Below are positions 28,491-37,022 of a DNA stretch of 64,000 bases, piece by piece. The translations under genes and the position numbers were made by a program. The notes under the pieces were generated by a model. That model was not told the DNA's origin, searched no databases, and saw nothing but the letters and a program-made list of their open reading frames with translations. The first letter of the stretch is position 1, and each line of letters opens with the position of its first letter. Where the stretch lies: positions 310,001 through 374,000 of the forward strand of contig CAXXNY010000026.1 in the NCBI GenBank assembly GCA_963674805.2, read 5' to 3'. The stretch comes from CALMFG01 sp963674805. Lineage in GTDB: Bacteria > Bacillota > Clostridia > Christensenellales > CALMFG01.

Positions 28491-29699
28491 CTACATCATT
28501 TCTTTTAACGTAATACCGACTTCTTTGATAAAGGATTCGGTATCCATTTCAATTTTGTTTTCCGCAACCGACAGCATTGCCAGGTCTTTTGTCATCATAC
28601 CGCTTTCGATCGTATTGATTGATGCGGTTTCCAGTTTGTCGGCAAAATCCATCAGTTCCTGATTGCCGTCCAGTTCGCCGCGTTTTCTCAATGCGCCGCT
28701 CCATGCAAACAATGTCGCCATGCTGTTGGTGGATGTCTTTTCGCCTTTTAAGTGGCGGTAATAATGGCGTGTCACCGTGCCGTGCGCCGCCTCATATTCA
28801 AAGCATCCGTCCGGCGATACCAATACCGATGTCATCATCGCGAGACTGCCGTATGCGGTTGCGACCATATCGCTCATCACGTCGCCGTCATAATTCATGC
28901 AAGCCCAGATGAATCCGCCCTGGGAACGAATTACGCGCGCTACCGCGTCATCAATTAAAGTATAGAAATACTCAATGCCAGCCTTTTCAAAGCGGTCTTT
29001 ATACCGTTCATCAAAGATTTCCTGGAAGATATCTTTAAAGCGGTGGTGGTACTGCTTAGAAATCGTATCCTTTGTCGCAAACCATAAATCCTGTTTGGTG
29101 GACAGCGCATACTCAAAGCAGCTGACCGCAAAGCTCGTAATGGACTTATCCGTGTTATACATGCCTCTGACCACGCCGCCCATTTTATCGAAGTCTGCGA
29201 TATGAATCCGCTGTTCGCCCTCTTTGGTGGTAATGACGATTTCAGCCTTGCCTTCGCCTTCCAAAACCGTTTCCATTGCATTATAGATATCACCGAATGC
29301 ATGCCTTGCGATCGTGATTGGTTTCTCCCATGTCCGGACCGTCGGAAAAATTCCCTTAATCAGGATCGGAGCACGGAAAACGGTTCCGTCCAGAATCTCT
29401 CTGATTGTCCCGTTCGGGCTGCGCCACATTTCCTTCAAGCCATATTCTTCAACGCGCTGCGCGTTTGGCGTAATCGTTGCGCACTTAACGCCGACGCCTA
29501 ATTTGCGGATAGCTTCCCCCGCTTCCGTCGTTACGCGGTCATCGGTCTCGTTTCTGACCATCAGTCCAAGGTCATAATATTCTGTTTTTAAATCGACATA
29601 CGGCTCGATCAGATGATCTTTGATCATCTTCCAAAGAATACGTGTCATCTCATCGCCGTTCATCTCGACCAGCGGCACAGTCATTTCAATTTTCTTCAT
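28491..29699 (-). CDS. icd: NADP-dependent isocitrate dehydrogenase
   Basis: A 402-residue enzyme converting isocitrate to 2-oxoglutarate and CO2 with NADP. It is of the eukaryote-like subfamily II: 'KIEMTVPLVEMNGDEMTRILW' N-terminus, 'NGTIREILDGTVFRAPI' substrate loop, 'DDAVARVIRSQGGFIWACMNYDGDV' metal site and 'AAHGTVTRHYYRH' coenzyme site. CAGGAG precedes the ATG. No citrate synthase or aconitase gene is in the window. In an anaerobe this enzyme mainly supplies 2-oxoglutarate for glutamate. The promoter carries a large inverted repeat. Confidence 0.95.
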   Translation of the reverse strand: MKKIEMTVPLVEMNGDEMTRILWKMIKDHLIEPYVDLKTEYYDLGLMVRNETDDRVTTEAGEAIRKLGVGVKCATITPNAQRVEEYGLKEMWRSPNGTIREILDGTVFRAPILIKGIFPTVRTWEKPITIARHAFGDIYNAMETVLEGEGKAEIVITTKEGEQRIHIADFDKMGGVVRGMYNTDKSITSFAVSCFEYALSTKQDLWFATKDTISKQYHHRFKDIFQEIFDERYKDRFEKAGIEYFYTLIDDAVARVIRSQGGFIWACMNYDGDVMSDMVATAYGSLAMMTSVLVSPDGCFEYEAAHGTVTRHYYRHLKGEKTSTNSMATLFAWSGALRKRGELDGNQELMDFADKLETASINTIESGMMTKDLAMLSVAENKIEMDTESFIKEVGITLKEMM

Positions 29700-29769
29700 T
29701 CAATACCTGCTCCTGTCTTAATCAAAATCATTTTATATAAAAGTCGTTTTTTCATCCTCAACGGTTACC

Positions 29770-29799
29770 TATTTTAAGCGAAAAACGCCTAAAATACAA
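29770..29799 (-). promoter_or_regulatory. icd promoter overlapped by an inverted repeat
   Basis: Read leftward: TTGTAT (29799-29794), a 17-base spacer and TAAAAT (29776-29771). TATTTTA-x-GCG, 5 bases, CGC-x-TAAAATA (29770-29796) covers the spacer and the -10. That placement suits a repressor operator. The rest of the leader to icd shows nothing else. Confidence 0.6.
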
Positions 29800-29843
29800 G
29801 GTATTTTTTATGTATAAAGCCGTGTTATGCGTAAAACCGCGCA

Positions 29844-29880
29844 AAATAAAAAGCCCTTCCGCTAGTGATTACGGAAGGGC
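29844..29880 (-). terminator. terminator of the sigma-factor operon
   Basis: Read leftward, a perfect 9-bp stem GCCCTTCCG/CGGAAGGGC with a 10-base loop, then a T-tract. It lies just after the membrane protein gene. Confidence 0.85.
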
Positions 29881-29891
29881 GTCTTGCCGCG

Positions 29892-30293
29892 TTATTCGTC
29901 TGCGTTTTCTTTGTCCATAAAATCTTTAAAGCTTTTTTTGCCTTTTGTTTCCCACCACTCGTCATACGATTTATCAAATTCTTCATCAAACTCGCGGTTG
30001 AATTCCTTGCTGAATTCTTTTTTGATTTCGGAACGCACAGGCTTATCATTATCGTCGCAGCTCTTATGCCCGCTGCCAAACCCGCCGAGCAGCAAGCGGC
30101 CAAGAACCGCAAGCCCGAGACCCTGCCAGTATGTAATGGTCGCCAGCCCGAACAGAACCGGCACCAGCCAATTCCACAGCCACATAATGGCGAAGGACGC
30201 AACCACTAAGAATGCGATACCGCCGATAATCATTCCGATAATCCCAAAGGTCTTTTTCACCTTGCTTTTTACACGTTTTTTATAACTCATCAT
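29892..30293 (-). CDS. small membrane protein partnered with a sigma factor
   Basis: A 133-residue protein. Two or three hydrophobic segments lie at about 14-40 and 41-75, followed by a long, highly charged cytoplasmic tail (EIKKEFSKEFNREFDEEF, with aromatic Phe every 4 residues). It starts 8 bases after the ECF sigma gene and shares its transcript. Position suggests an anti-sigma or sensor role, but no known anti-sigma domain (zinc finger or RsgI type) is seen. Confidence 0.65.
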   Translation of the reverse strand: MMSYKKRVKSKVKKTFGIIGMIIGGIAFLVVASFAIMWLWNWLVPVLFGLATITYWQGLGLAVLGRLLLGGFGSGHKSCDDNDKPVRSEIKKEFSKEFNREFDEEFDKSYDEWWETKGKKSFKDFMDKENADE

Positions 30294-30301
30294 GCTTCCT
30301 C

Positions 30302-30799
30302 CTATTCCTTCATATAATCGTCAAATTCTGCTTTAAGCTTTTTTACCGCGCGGTTTTTTCGCGAAAGCAGTGTTCCGACCGGCTCTCCCGTTTCCTCGCT
30401 TAATGCTTTGAACGAGCGCCCTTTCAGTACGGTTTCCACCAGGACGTAGCGGGACTTTTCGTCCAGCCGCAAAATCGCCGCCCTGAGTTCCTCCTTTGCC
30501 TCCGACAACAAAACCGGCGTTTCCGTTGTTTTTGTTTCGGGCTTTTCCAGCGTTTCAACCGGCACTTCACGGGACTGTTTTTTAAAATAATCTTTCGCCG
30601 TGTTGGAAAGCGACCGCTTGATATACGCAACAAACTGGTCGATGGCCTGGATGTCATTCCCTTTATAGATGAATTTCATCGCCGTTTGCTGAATGATGTC
30701 TTCCGCGTCGTATTCACTGATGCTTTTAAACTGGTGCATTAAATACCGCTTATATCCGTTGAATCCGCTGATTAATGCATCCGCCAGAGAACTCGCCAC
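30302..30799 (-). CDS. ECF-type RNA polymerase sigma factor
   Basis: A 165-residue protein. The start is GTG at 30799 with AAGGAGG 8 bases upstream. Region 2 (about 12-75) includes 'AEDIIQQTAMKFI', the core-binding and -10 recognition helices. Region 4 (about 105-160) includes 'LDEKSRYVLVETVLKGRSFKALSEETGEPVGTLLSRKNRAVKKL', a standard -35-binding helix-turn-helix. It is followed by a small membrane protein. No target promoters were identified. Confidence 0.85.
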   Translation of the reverse strand: MASSLADALISGFNGYKRYLMHQFKSISEYDAEDIIQQTAMKFIYKGNDIQAIDQFVAYIKRSLSNTAKDYFKKQSREVPVETLEKPETKTTETPVLLSEAKEELRAAILRLDEKSRYVLVETVLKGRSFKALSEETGEPVGTLLSRKNRAVKKLKAEFDDYMKE

Positions 30800-30940
30800 C
30801 GTGCCGCCTCCTTTCCGGTTGTTTCCGCTGTTTCATTGCACCCTATAGACGATTGGGAATGAAGATTATTGCATGATTTCTCAAAAAAAACAAAGAAGCC
30901 CTTAAATAAGCGCTCCATTTGTCCATATTTTCATTGTTTA

Positions 30941-31282
30941 TTACGCCATTTTTTCTGCCATGTTATAGACAAGCGGCACTTTTGCGATCGAGCCGTTAAC
31001 CGCGGTGATGATACAGAATAATGTAATCAGCACCCATGCGGTCGTGGTGAACCATCTTAAAAGCAGCATGAATCCGTGCATAAACGGAATCAGTCCGATC
31101 AGCGAAAAAACGCTGTATACGACAATCCACGCAATGCCCAGCCAGATTGACTGCCACGCATGCAGTTTGACGGTACGGTTATTCGTATTAGAGATTGCGA
31201 GCACGATTATGCCGGAAATAATTGATAAAACATAGGCAAACCAAGACGCATCCTTATCGCTCATTCCTGAGTTTGTCGCCAT
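30941..31282 (-). CDS. small polytopic membrane protein (DUF4870/Tic20-like)
   Basis: A 113-residue protein with AGAGGAGG before the ATG. Three helices lie at about 14-32, 45-68 and 72-98. The sequence 'TVKLHAWQSIWLGI' after the first helix and the closing 'KVPLVYNMAEKMA' resemble DUF4870/Tic20-like proteins of unknown function. It stands alone between the sigma factor and rimI. Confidence 0.65.
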   Translation of the reverse strand: MATNSGMSDKDASWFAYVLSIISGIIVLAISNTNNRTVKLHAWQSIWLGIAWIVVYSVFSLIGLIPFMHGFMLLLRWFTTTAWVLITLFCIITAVNGSIAKVPLVYNMAEKMA

Positions 31283-31356
31283 TCTTTTACCTCCTCTTTA
31301 TATAATGTTATCTTTATTAATTATTATAATATATTTTCTATTCGCTGAAAAGCCGG

Positions 31357-31815
31357 TTATCTGAACCACAGCCACATAATATATGCGTTTTCACGGTTAT
31401 CGGCGTAATATGCCTTCCGCTGGCCTTCGATTTGAAACCCGAAGCGCTCATACATCCGGATTGCCGCTGTATTGGAGATACGTACTTCCAGCGTCGCACC
31501 CTCGCACCGCAATTGTTCGGCATGTTTGAGCATGGCGCTTAACAGCATGCCGCCGATTCCCTTTTGGCGGTATCCCGGCAGCACCGCGATATTGGTAATA
31601 TGCGCTTCGCTGACCATGGCATACATGCCGCCGAATCCGACAGTCTTTCCGTCATTGTCCTTCGCGACAAAATAGGCGGTGTTTGCCTTGCCTGCCACAT
31701 CATCATATATGGCCTCAAAAGACCATGGTGTTTTAAAACAGGCCTGTTCAATTCGGGCAATATCCGCCGCATCGTCGGCGTACGCCCTTAAAACCCTATA
31801 CGATGCCGCCGCCAT
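31357..31815 (-). CDS. rimI: ribosomal-protein-alanine N-acetyltransferase
   Basis: A 152-residue GNAT enzyme. Acetyl-CoA motif A is IAVLPGYRQKGIGGMLL (about 76-92), and 'ISNTAAIRMYERFGFQIEG' is the typical motif B. RimI acetylates the N-terminal alanine of S18. It is the third gene of tsaE-tsaB-rimI and overlaps the tsaB end by 20 bases. No clear ribosome-binding site precedes this start; coupling to tsaB is likely. The tsaB-rimI linkage is common in Firmicutes and supports the name. Confidence 0.85.
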   Translation of the reverse strand: MAAASYRVLRAYADDAADIARIEQACFKTPWSFEAIYDDVAGKANTAYFVAKDNDGKTVGFGGMYAMVSEAHITNIAVLPGYRQKGIGGMLLSAMLKHAEQLRCEGATLEVRISNTAAIRMYERFGFQIEGQRKAYYADNRENAYIMWLWFR

Positions 31816-32500
31816 TTTGGTTTTTCATCCGTTCTGCCTGTGACTTGCGGTGATAATAGGGCATTAAATCATACACCGAGGTGAACTCCCCTATATCCGC
31901 TTTGGCCTTTGCCGCCTTTAATACTCCGCCCGCGTTTTGCAGCATATCCGGCTTCGGCATAAACACTGCACGGCTACCGAGATTTGTTACAACCACATCG
32001 CGGTACCTGTCAGCGCCGTCACCGATCACGCAAATATCGCCTTCAGGCAGTGTTTTTAAGAACACGTCTAACTTATCCGCGCTGTATTCACGTATACGTG
32101 TGATGCTGTCTTTGTTATTTTCATAAACCGAAAAATAACTTTCCGTGCGCCGCGCATCAATCATCGGACAAATAATCCCCTGATATGGCAGCGCCTGATA
32201 AGCCAGCGCATCCAGCGTATTGACCGCGATGCACGGTTTTTCGCCTGTCATTGCAAGGCCCTTTACCGTACAGACGCCGATGCGGATACCGGTGAATGAG
32301 CCGGGACCGATATTCACCGCAAACGCATCAATATCACCGACTGATATATCCGCCAGTTTTAAACATGCGTCCACCATCGGCATCAAATTCACTGAATGGG
32401 TATTCTTGTCATGCAGTGATAGTTCGGCGGTCATCACTCCGTCGTCCAGAATGCCTGCAGAGCAGACATCACCGGTGGTATCCAGCCCCAGAATCCTCAT
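31796..32500 (-). CDS. tsaB: tRNA t6A biosynthesis protein TsaB
   Basis: A 234-residue ASKHA-fold protein. 'ILGLDTTGDVCSAGI' is the N-terminal phosphate-like loop, and 'NIGPGSFTGIRIGV' (about 64-77) is the TsaB signature. TsaB scaffolds TsaD and TsaE in the complex that puts threonylcarbamoyl on A37 of ANN-decoding tRNAs. It overlaps tsaE by four bases. tsaD is not in the window. Confidence 0.93.
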   Translation of the reverse strand: MRILGLDTTGDVCSAGILDDGVMTAELSLHDKNTHSVNLMPMVDACLKLADISVGDIDAFAVNIGPGSFTGIRIGVCTVKGLAMTGEKPCIAVNTLDALAYQALPYQGIICPMIDARRTESYFSVYENNKDSITRIREYSADKLDVFLKTLPEGDICVIGDGADRYRDVVVTNLGSRAVFMPKPDMLQNAGGVLKAAKAKADIGEFTSVYDLMPYYHRKSQAERMKNQNGGGIV

Positions 32501-32916
32501 ATGTCTTCCTTTATCTCTCGCGTTAAAACGCGCTGATTATCGTTTTCTCCCCGTGTCATGCGTATCCGTATCGTCCCTGTAGGCAGCAGGTCTTCCGCCC
32601 GCTCGGCCCACTCAATCACGGATATGGCGTTACCGCTGATCAGCTCTTCAAAGCCGATCTCTTCCAGTTCATCGGGCTCCCCAATCCGGTAAATATCAAA
32701 ATGGTTTAAGCCCGGATACTGGCGCAGCAATGTAAATGTCGGGCTTAATATCATATCATCAATACCAAGCCCGGCCGCAATTCCTTTAACCAGCACCGTC
32801 TTTCCCATTCCCAATCCGCCATAAAGCGCCACGACCTGACCGGGATTCAGTTCTCCGACAAGTTTTCGGCCGAGCTGAAGCGTTTCGGTTTCACTGTTTG
32901 TGATATATTGTTCCAT
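32497..32916 (-). CDS. tsaE: tRNA t6A biosynthesis ATPase TsaE
   Basis: A 139-residue P-loop protein. Walker A is GGLGMGKTVL (about 34-43), followed by 'SPTFTLLRQY' and 'HFDIYRI', the standard TsaE blocks. 'VIEWAERAEDLLP' is the Walker-B-like end. TsaE hydrolyses ATP to recycle the TsaBD complex. It is the first gene of tsaE-tsaB-rimI. Confidence 0.95.
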   Translation of the reverse strand: MEQYITNSETETLQLGRKLVGELNPGQVVALYGGLGMGKTVLVKGIAAGLGIDDMILSPTFTLLRQYPGLNHFDIYRIGEPDELEEIGFEELISGNAISVIEWAERAEDLLPTGTIRIRMTRGENDNQRVLTREIKEDI

Positions 32917-32944
32917 CGCTTTGTCTTTCTCTTTTTGTTATCCC

Positions 32945-32973
32945 ATTATATCACGCGGTGCAGTGAATCAAAA
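32945..32973 (-). promoter_or_regulatory. promoter of tsaE-tsaB-rimI
   Basis: Read leftward: TTTTGA (32973-32968), a 17-base spacer and a perfect TATAAT (32950-32945), just before tsaE. Confidence 0.65.
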
Positions 32974-32985
32974 ATGGTTTTGTGT

Positions 32986-33540
32986 TTATTTGTGCAGCAG
33001 TTTCGATAAAAACGGATAAATCAGGAATACCAGAACTGCATTCATCAGGCACTTAATCGCCGTCACCGGCACAGCACCTGAAACAATATAGGTCCAGACA
33101 TTTTCCATTGCCGGGAAATACAGCGGAATAAATACGTAATAGTTCAGCACCGCCGACATGCCGCAGGCCAGCACGATGCCGATCAGCATCCCGATAATCG
33201 CGATCTTCCTTGACTTCCGCATGCGGTACATCCAGAGCGCAGGCAATGCAAATGAAACCCCCAATAAGAAGTTTGCAAGTTCGCCGACGCCGCCTGTCGC
33301 GCCTTTTGCGATAAAATGCAGGATATTCTTGATAAACTCAATTAATACGCCTGCCAGGGGTCCTAACGCAAATCCGCCCAATAAAACCGGCACTTCGCTG
33401 AAGTCCGCCATCAGCCATGGGAAAGCCGGAAAAATAGGAAATTCGAATAAATAGATGACAAATGCCAGCGCCGATAATATACCGACTTTTACCGTTGTGT
33501 TAAGTGATTGGTTTTTCATAGTTCCCTCTGCCGTATTCAT
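32986..33540 (-). CDS. ribU: riboflavin ECF-transporter S component
   Basis: A 184-residue membrane protein with about six helices. An N-terminal 'LSALAFVIYLFEFPIF' is followed by 'WLMADFSEVPVLLGGFALGPLAG', a block typical of RibU. An internal ATG (MKNQS, 7 codons in) has a better-placed AGAGGG and may be the true start. S components bind the vitamin and dock on the shared EcfAAT module, which is not in this window. The FMN riboswitch directly upstream identifies the substrate as riboflavin. Confidence 0.93.
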   Translation of the reverse strand: MNTAEGTMKNQSLNTTVKVGILSALAFVIYLFEFPIFPAFPWLMADFSEVPVLLGGFALGPLAGVLIEFIKNILHFIAKGATGGVGELANFLLGVSFALPALWMYRMRKSRKIAIIGMLIGIVLACGMSAVLNYYVFIPLYFPAMENVWTYIVSGAVPVTAIKCLMNAVLVFLIYPFLSKLLHK

Positions 33541-33589
33541 GTTACGGCATACCTTTCAAGAATTTTGAACCCAACACCTTCATTTTGAA

Positions 33590-33618
33590 AGAAAAAGCCC
33601 CCGGCAAACACCAGGGGC
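33590..33618 (-). terminator. FMN-riboswitch terminator before ribU
   Basis: Read leftward, GCCCCTGG/CCGGGGGC with a 6-base loop, then T5. It lies between the aptamer and ribU, so it is the expression platform for transcription attenuation. Confidence 0.85.
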
Positions 33619-33636
33619 AGAATACGTCTTATCGCG

Positions 33637-33748
33637 TTCTTCTTCCATCCAGACTTTACTGTCGGCCATGGAATTTCACCATGTCAGCGTGTGACCGCTC
33701 GCGGGCTTTAACCGCCGGTACGGGAATTGCACCCGACCCCGAAGATAT
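33637..33748 (-). promoter_or_regulatory. FMN riboswitch (RFN element)
   Basis: Read leftward the RFN signature blocks are present in order: GGTGCAATTCCCGTACCGGCGGT, here split by the loop bases, then GCCCGCGAGC, GGTGAAATTCC, GCCGACAGTAAAGTCTGGATG and a closing GAAGA that pairs with the 5' TCTTC. The class binds FMN and represses riboflavin synthesis or uptake genes. ribU follows. Confidence 0.96.
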
Positions 33749-33762
33749 TGATTTTCGCGCCT

Positions 33763-33791
33763 ATTATGTCATAAATCCACCTAAATTTCAA
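33763..33791 (-). promoter_or_regulatory. ribU promoter overlapping the end of the P-type ATPase gene
   Basis: Read leftward: TTGAAA (33791-33786), a 17-base spacer and CATAAT (33768-33763). The -35 lies inside the last codons of the upstream ATPase gene. Transcription would begin just before the FMN aptamer. Confidence 0.65.
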
Positions 33792-36372
33792 GTGATTTGT
33801 GTTTTCTTCTTCTCCGTGCCACGGCTTTTTCAACCTCGCTGAACACCAGCATCAGCGCTGACATTCCAATTACAATCAGCCAATGGATACCGCTCAGCAT
33901 ATCCAGTTCGAATATCCGGCGCAGAGCCGGGATCAGCACCACAGACACCTGAAGCAGGGATGAGACCGCCAGCGCCAGCAGCATGATGCGGTTCTTAAAC
34001 AGCCCGAGCGACCAAACCGAGACGTGTTCGCTGCGTGCACCGTATGCCGCAAACAACTGTGAAAGGCCCAGTGTCACAAACGCCATGGTAACCGCGTATT
34101 CCTGGCTGACGGTTCTGCCAATCATAAATGCGGCCAGTGTCAGCACCGCTTCAAAGACGCCGGTAAAGGCAATTCCCGCCCACATCCTGCCGTCAATCAG
34201 CGGAACTTTCGGATCCCGCGGCGGGTATTTCATGACGTCGCCTTCGGCGGGTTCCAGCCCCAGCGCAAGCGCCGGAAAGGTATCCGTCACCAGATTAATC
34301 CAGAGGATATGAATCGGCCCTAAAAGGCGCATGCCCAGCAGCGTCGCCGTAAACAGCGCAATCACTTCGCCCGCATTGGACGAGAGTAAAAACCTTACGG
34401 TTTTCTTGATATTTTGATATACCTTGCGTCCGGCTTCGACCGCCTTCACAATCGTCGCAAAATTATCGTCTGTCAGCACCATATCCGCTGCGGCTTTGGA
34501 GACATCCGTACCCGTAATCCCCATACCGACGCCGATATCCGCGGTCTTTAACGCAGGCGCATCATTCACGCCGTCGCCGGTCATGGCTACGACCATGCCT
34601 TTTTTCTGAAAGGCTTTGACGATCCTGACCTTATGTTCCGGCGCAACCCGTGCATAGACGGATACGTTCCCGCACTGCTCGTCCAATATTTCCTCGCTCG
34701 TTTTATTCAGCTCATCGCCGGTCATTATGCCGTCACCCGGCTTTAAGATGCCAAGTTCCAGCGCAATCGCCTTTGCGGTCGCCGCATGATCGCCGGTAAT
34801 CATCACCGGTTTAATGCCCGCTTCCCGGCAAGCCGTTACTGCGGCTTTGGCTTCTTCCCTGGGCGGGTCAATCATGCCGCAAAGCCCGATCAAGGTCAGC
34901 CCCTTTTCGATACCGCCAATATCGCGCATATCCTCAGGCGATATTTCCTTTTCCGCAAACGCCAGCACCCGTAGGGCTTCGTCTGCCATTTTGGCGTTAT
35001 GAAGTCTGACCTTTTCGCGCATTTCTTCGTCTAACACAACTGCCTTGCCGTTCTTTAGTATATGCGTACACCGGTCAATTAAGACATCCGGCGCACCCTT
35101 TGTATAGGCTTTCCCGGATTTCATCACGGTCATCAGTTTGCGTTCGGAATCAAACGGGATTTCGGCATCCCGCGTTCTGGCTTGAATTGTTTTAAGCGAC
35201 CACCCGTTGTCCAGCGCATAATCCAAAAGTGCGGTTTCGGTCGGGTCGCCCACCATAGCGCCGTTTTCGTCCGGCGAAGAGTCGTTGCAGTACACCATAC
35301 ACGCCAGCATATCGCCAAGTTCGGTCTTGGGCCAGCTTTCAACCACGGTCATCACATTCTGCGTTAATGTGCCTGTTTTATCCGAGCAGATAACGCGTGT
35401 TGAGCCCAACGTCTCCACAGCCGGAAGCTTACGGATAATCGCGCCGCGGTCCGCCATACGCTGCATACCCAATGCCAGCACAATGGTGATTACCGCCACC
35501 AAGCCCTCCGGTATCGCCGCCACCGCCAATGATACCGAGGTTAAGAACATATCAAAAATGTCCGTACCCATGATGAGCACTCCGACGCCGAACATCACAA
35601 TCGCGATAATCACAACCGCGATTGAAATCACCTTGGATATTTCGGCCAGTTTCCGCTGGAGCGGTGTCTCGTCCTTATCAGCCTCGCCCAATGACTCGGC
35701 GATCTTGCCCATTTCGGTATCCATGCCGGTATGCACGACCACACCGAGTCCGCGCCCGTAGGTGATCGCACTGCCCATAAAGACCATATTTAAACGGTCG
35801 CCTGCCAATGCATCCGCTTTGCAGACTGCGTCTTCATCCTTTTCAACCGGCAGTGATTCACCAGTCAGTGCCGATTCTTCCGCCTTTAACGCCGCGGTCT
35901 CAATCAGCCTTAAATCAGCGGGCACATTGTCGCCTGCTTCGATATGGACAATATCACCGGGCACAACGTCCTCGGCTTTGATTACGGCGCTCCTGCCGTC
36001 GCGTACGACTCTTGCGGTCGGCGCCGCCATCTCGGTCAATGCTGCAAGCGCCTGTTCGGCACGGGCTTCCTGTATCGTACCCAATACTGCATTCAATAAA
36101 ATAACGACGCCGATAATAATCGCGTCCAGCGGCTCTTTTAAAACCGCAGAAATCACAGCCGCCGCGATCAGCACCCAGATCATCACGTTCGCAAACTGGG
36201 CCATAAAGATGCCGAACACGGTCTTTTTTTTGCCCGCCTTCAGCTTATTCTTGCCATAGGCCAAAAGCCGTTTTTCTGCCTCGGCTTTAGAAAGCCCGCT
36301 CCGTTTGGTATTCATCGCCGTCAGCGCGTCGTTTTTTGACATTGTATAAAACTGCTGTTTAATTTCGTCCAC
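33781..36372 (-). CDS. calcium-type P-type cation ATPase
   Basis: An 863-residue P2-type ATPase. The start is GTG (36372) after GGAGG. In order: cation-ATPase N-domain, TGES (actuator), AAIPEGL in M4, CSDKTGTLTQN (phosphorylated Asp), 'TKGAPD' of the nucleotide domain, 'MITGDHAATA' and TGDGVNDAP. About ten membrane helices. The M6 block NLVTDTFPALALG is as in bacterial Ca2+ ATPases of the PacL/PMCA-like group. The likely role is Ca2+ (or Mn2+) export; ion choice is not certain. It has its own promoter. Confidence 0.9.
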   Translation of the reverse strand: MDEIKQQFYTMSKNDALTAMNTKRSGLSKAEAEKRLLAYGKNKLKAGKKKTVFGIFMAQFANVMIWVLIAAAVISAVLKEPLDAIIIGVVILLNAVLGTIQEARAEQALAALTEMAAPTARVVRDGRSAVIKAEDVVPGDIVHIEAGDNVPADLRLIETAALKAEESALTGESLPVEKDEDAVCKADALAGDRLNMVFMGSAITYGRGLGVVVHTGMDTEMGKIAESLGEADKDETPLQRKLAEISKVISIAVVIIAIVMFGVGVLIMGTDIFDMFLTSVSLAVAAIPEGLVAVITIVLALGMQRMADRGAIIRKLPAVETLGSTRVICSDKTGTLTQNVMTVVESWPKTELGDMLACMVYCNDSSPDENGAMVGDPTETALLDYALDNGWSLKTIQARTRDAEIPFDSERKLMTVMKSGKAYTKGAPDVLIDRCTHILKNGKAVVLDEEMREKVRLHNAKMADEALRVLAFAEKEISPEDMRDIGGIEKGLTLIGLCGMIDPPREEAKAAVTACREAGIKPVMITGDHAATAKAIALELGILKPGDGIMTGDELNKTSEEILDEQCGNVSVYARVAPEHKVRIVKAFQKKGMVVAMTGDGVNDAPALKTADIGVGMGITGTDVSKAAADMVLTDDNFATIVKAVEAGRKVYQNIKKTVRFLLSSNAGEVIALFTATLLGMRLLGPIHILWINLVTDTFPALALGLEPAEGDVMKYPPRDPKVPLIDGRMWAGIAFTGVFEAVLTLAAFMIGRTVSQEYAVTMAFVTLGLSQLFAAYGARSEHVSVWSLGLFKNRIMLLALAVSSLLQVSVVLIPALRRIFELDMLSGIHWLIVIGMSALMLVFSEVEKAVARRRRKHKSLEI

Positions 36373-36400
36373 TTTTTCCTCCGCTGCATGCCCTTTTGGT

Positions 36401-36428
36401 ATTATACAACAATTCCATAGGTTCTCAA
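36401..36428 (-). promoter_or_regulatory. promoter of the P-type ATPase
   Basis: Read leftward: TTGAGA (36428-36423), a 16-base spacer and a perfect TATAAT (36406-36401). It is about 30 bases before the GTG start. Confidence 0.75.
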
Positions 36429-36467
36429 CCTGGTTTTTTTCTCCTTTTTCGCCCGACCATCCGGTCT

Positions 36468-36500
36468 AAAAAAAGAAAGGCAGGAATGGATTATTCCTGC
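36468..36500 (-). terminator. terminator of the FAD-oxidoreductase operon
   Basis: Read leftward, GCAGGAAT/ATTCCTGC with a 5-base loop, then CTTTC and T7. Confidence 0.8.
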
Positions 36501-36511
36501 ATTGTTTCGCC

Positions 36512-37006
36512 TCAGTTTATATTCAATTTCTCTAAAATCATTCCCGTCAGAGCATCCGCCTGCTCGGTTGGGTCGTTTTGGGACGGACAGGTCACCGCAT
36601 CCACCGCACAATCGGATTCCATCTCCCCGCCACCGCTGGTTGCAAAGATAATCAATTTATCCTGCTCTTTGCACCGGTTGATATAGTTTTCGACATTCGC
36701 AGGCAGTTTGCCCATCTGAATATGCCAGACCACAGCTACCACGTCATATCCGCTGTCATCGGCGCGCGACGGATTATTCACACACTCGATCTCGGTGAAC
36801 AGCCCCTGTTCATTCAGCTGATTTTGGGTTTCATTCACCAACACCGCTTTAAACTCCGTATCCTCCGTAATCACCAATACGCGCTGCCCCGCATCTTCAT
36901 TCAAACCGCTCGATACCGGCATTCCTTTGGCTGACGGTTCAGCGCAGGCGGCTGACGTTAAAACCAACATGATTAAAATTGCAAAAAAGACTATTCTCTT
37001 TCTCAT
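36512..37006 (-). CDS. exported flavodoxin-fold protein
   Basis: About 164 residues from the ATG at 37006 (MRKRIVFF). A longer frame upstream is rejected because the signal peptide would then be internal. The signal sequence ends TSAAC, so Cys21 may be lipidated, though the lipobox is weak. The mature part has a flavodoxin-like alpha/beta pattern: 'RVLVITEDTEFKAVLVNETQNQL', 'YDVVAVVWHIQMGKLP' and 'LIIFATSGGG'. An FMN-binding loop is not obvious. It is the last gene of the GlpA-like operon, 16 bases after the DUF1667 gene, so a link to electron transfer is possible. Confidence 0.65.
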   Translation of the reverse strand: MRKRIVFFAILIMLVLTSAACAEPSAKGMPVSSGLNEDAGQRVLVITEDTEFKAVLVNETQNQLNEQGLFTEIECVNNPSRADDSGYDVVAVVWHIQMGKLPANVENYINRCKEQDKLIIFATSGGGEMESDCAVDAVTCPSQNDPTEQADALTGMILEKLNIN

Positions 37007-37022
37007 CGTTCCCCGTATCCTT

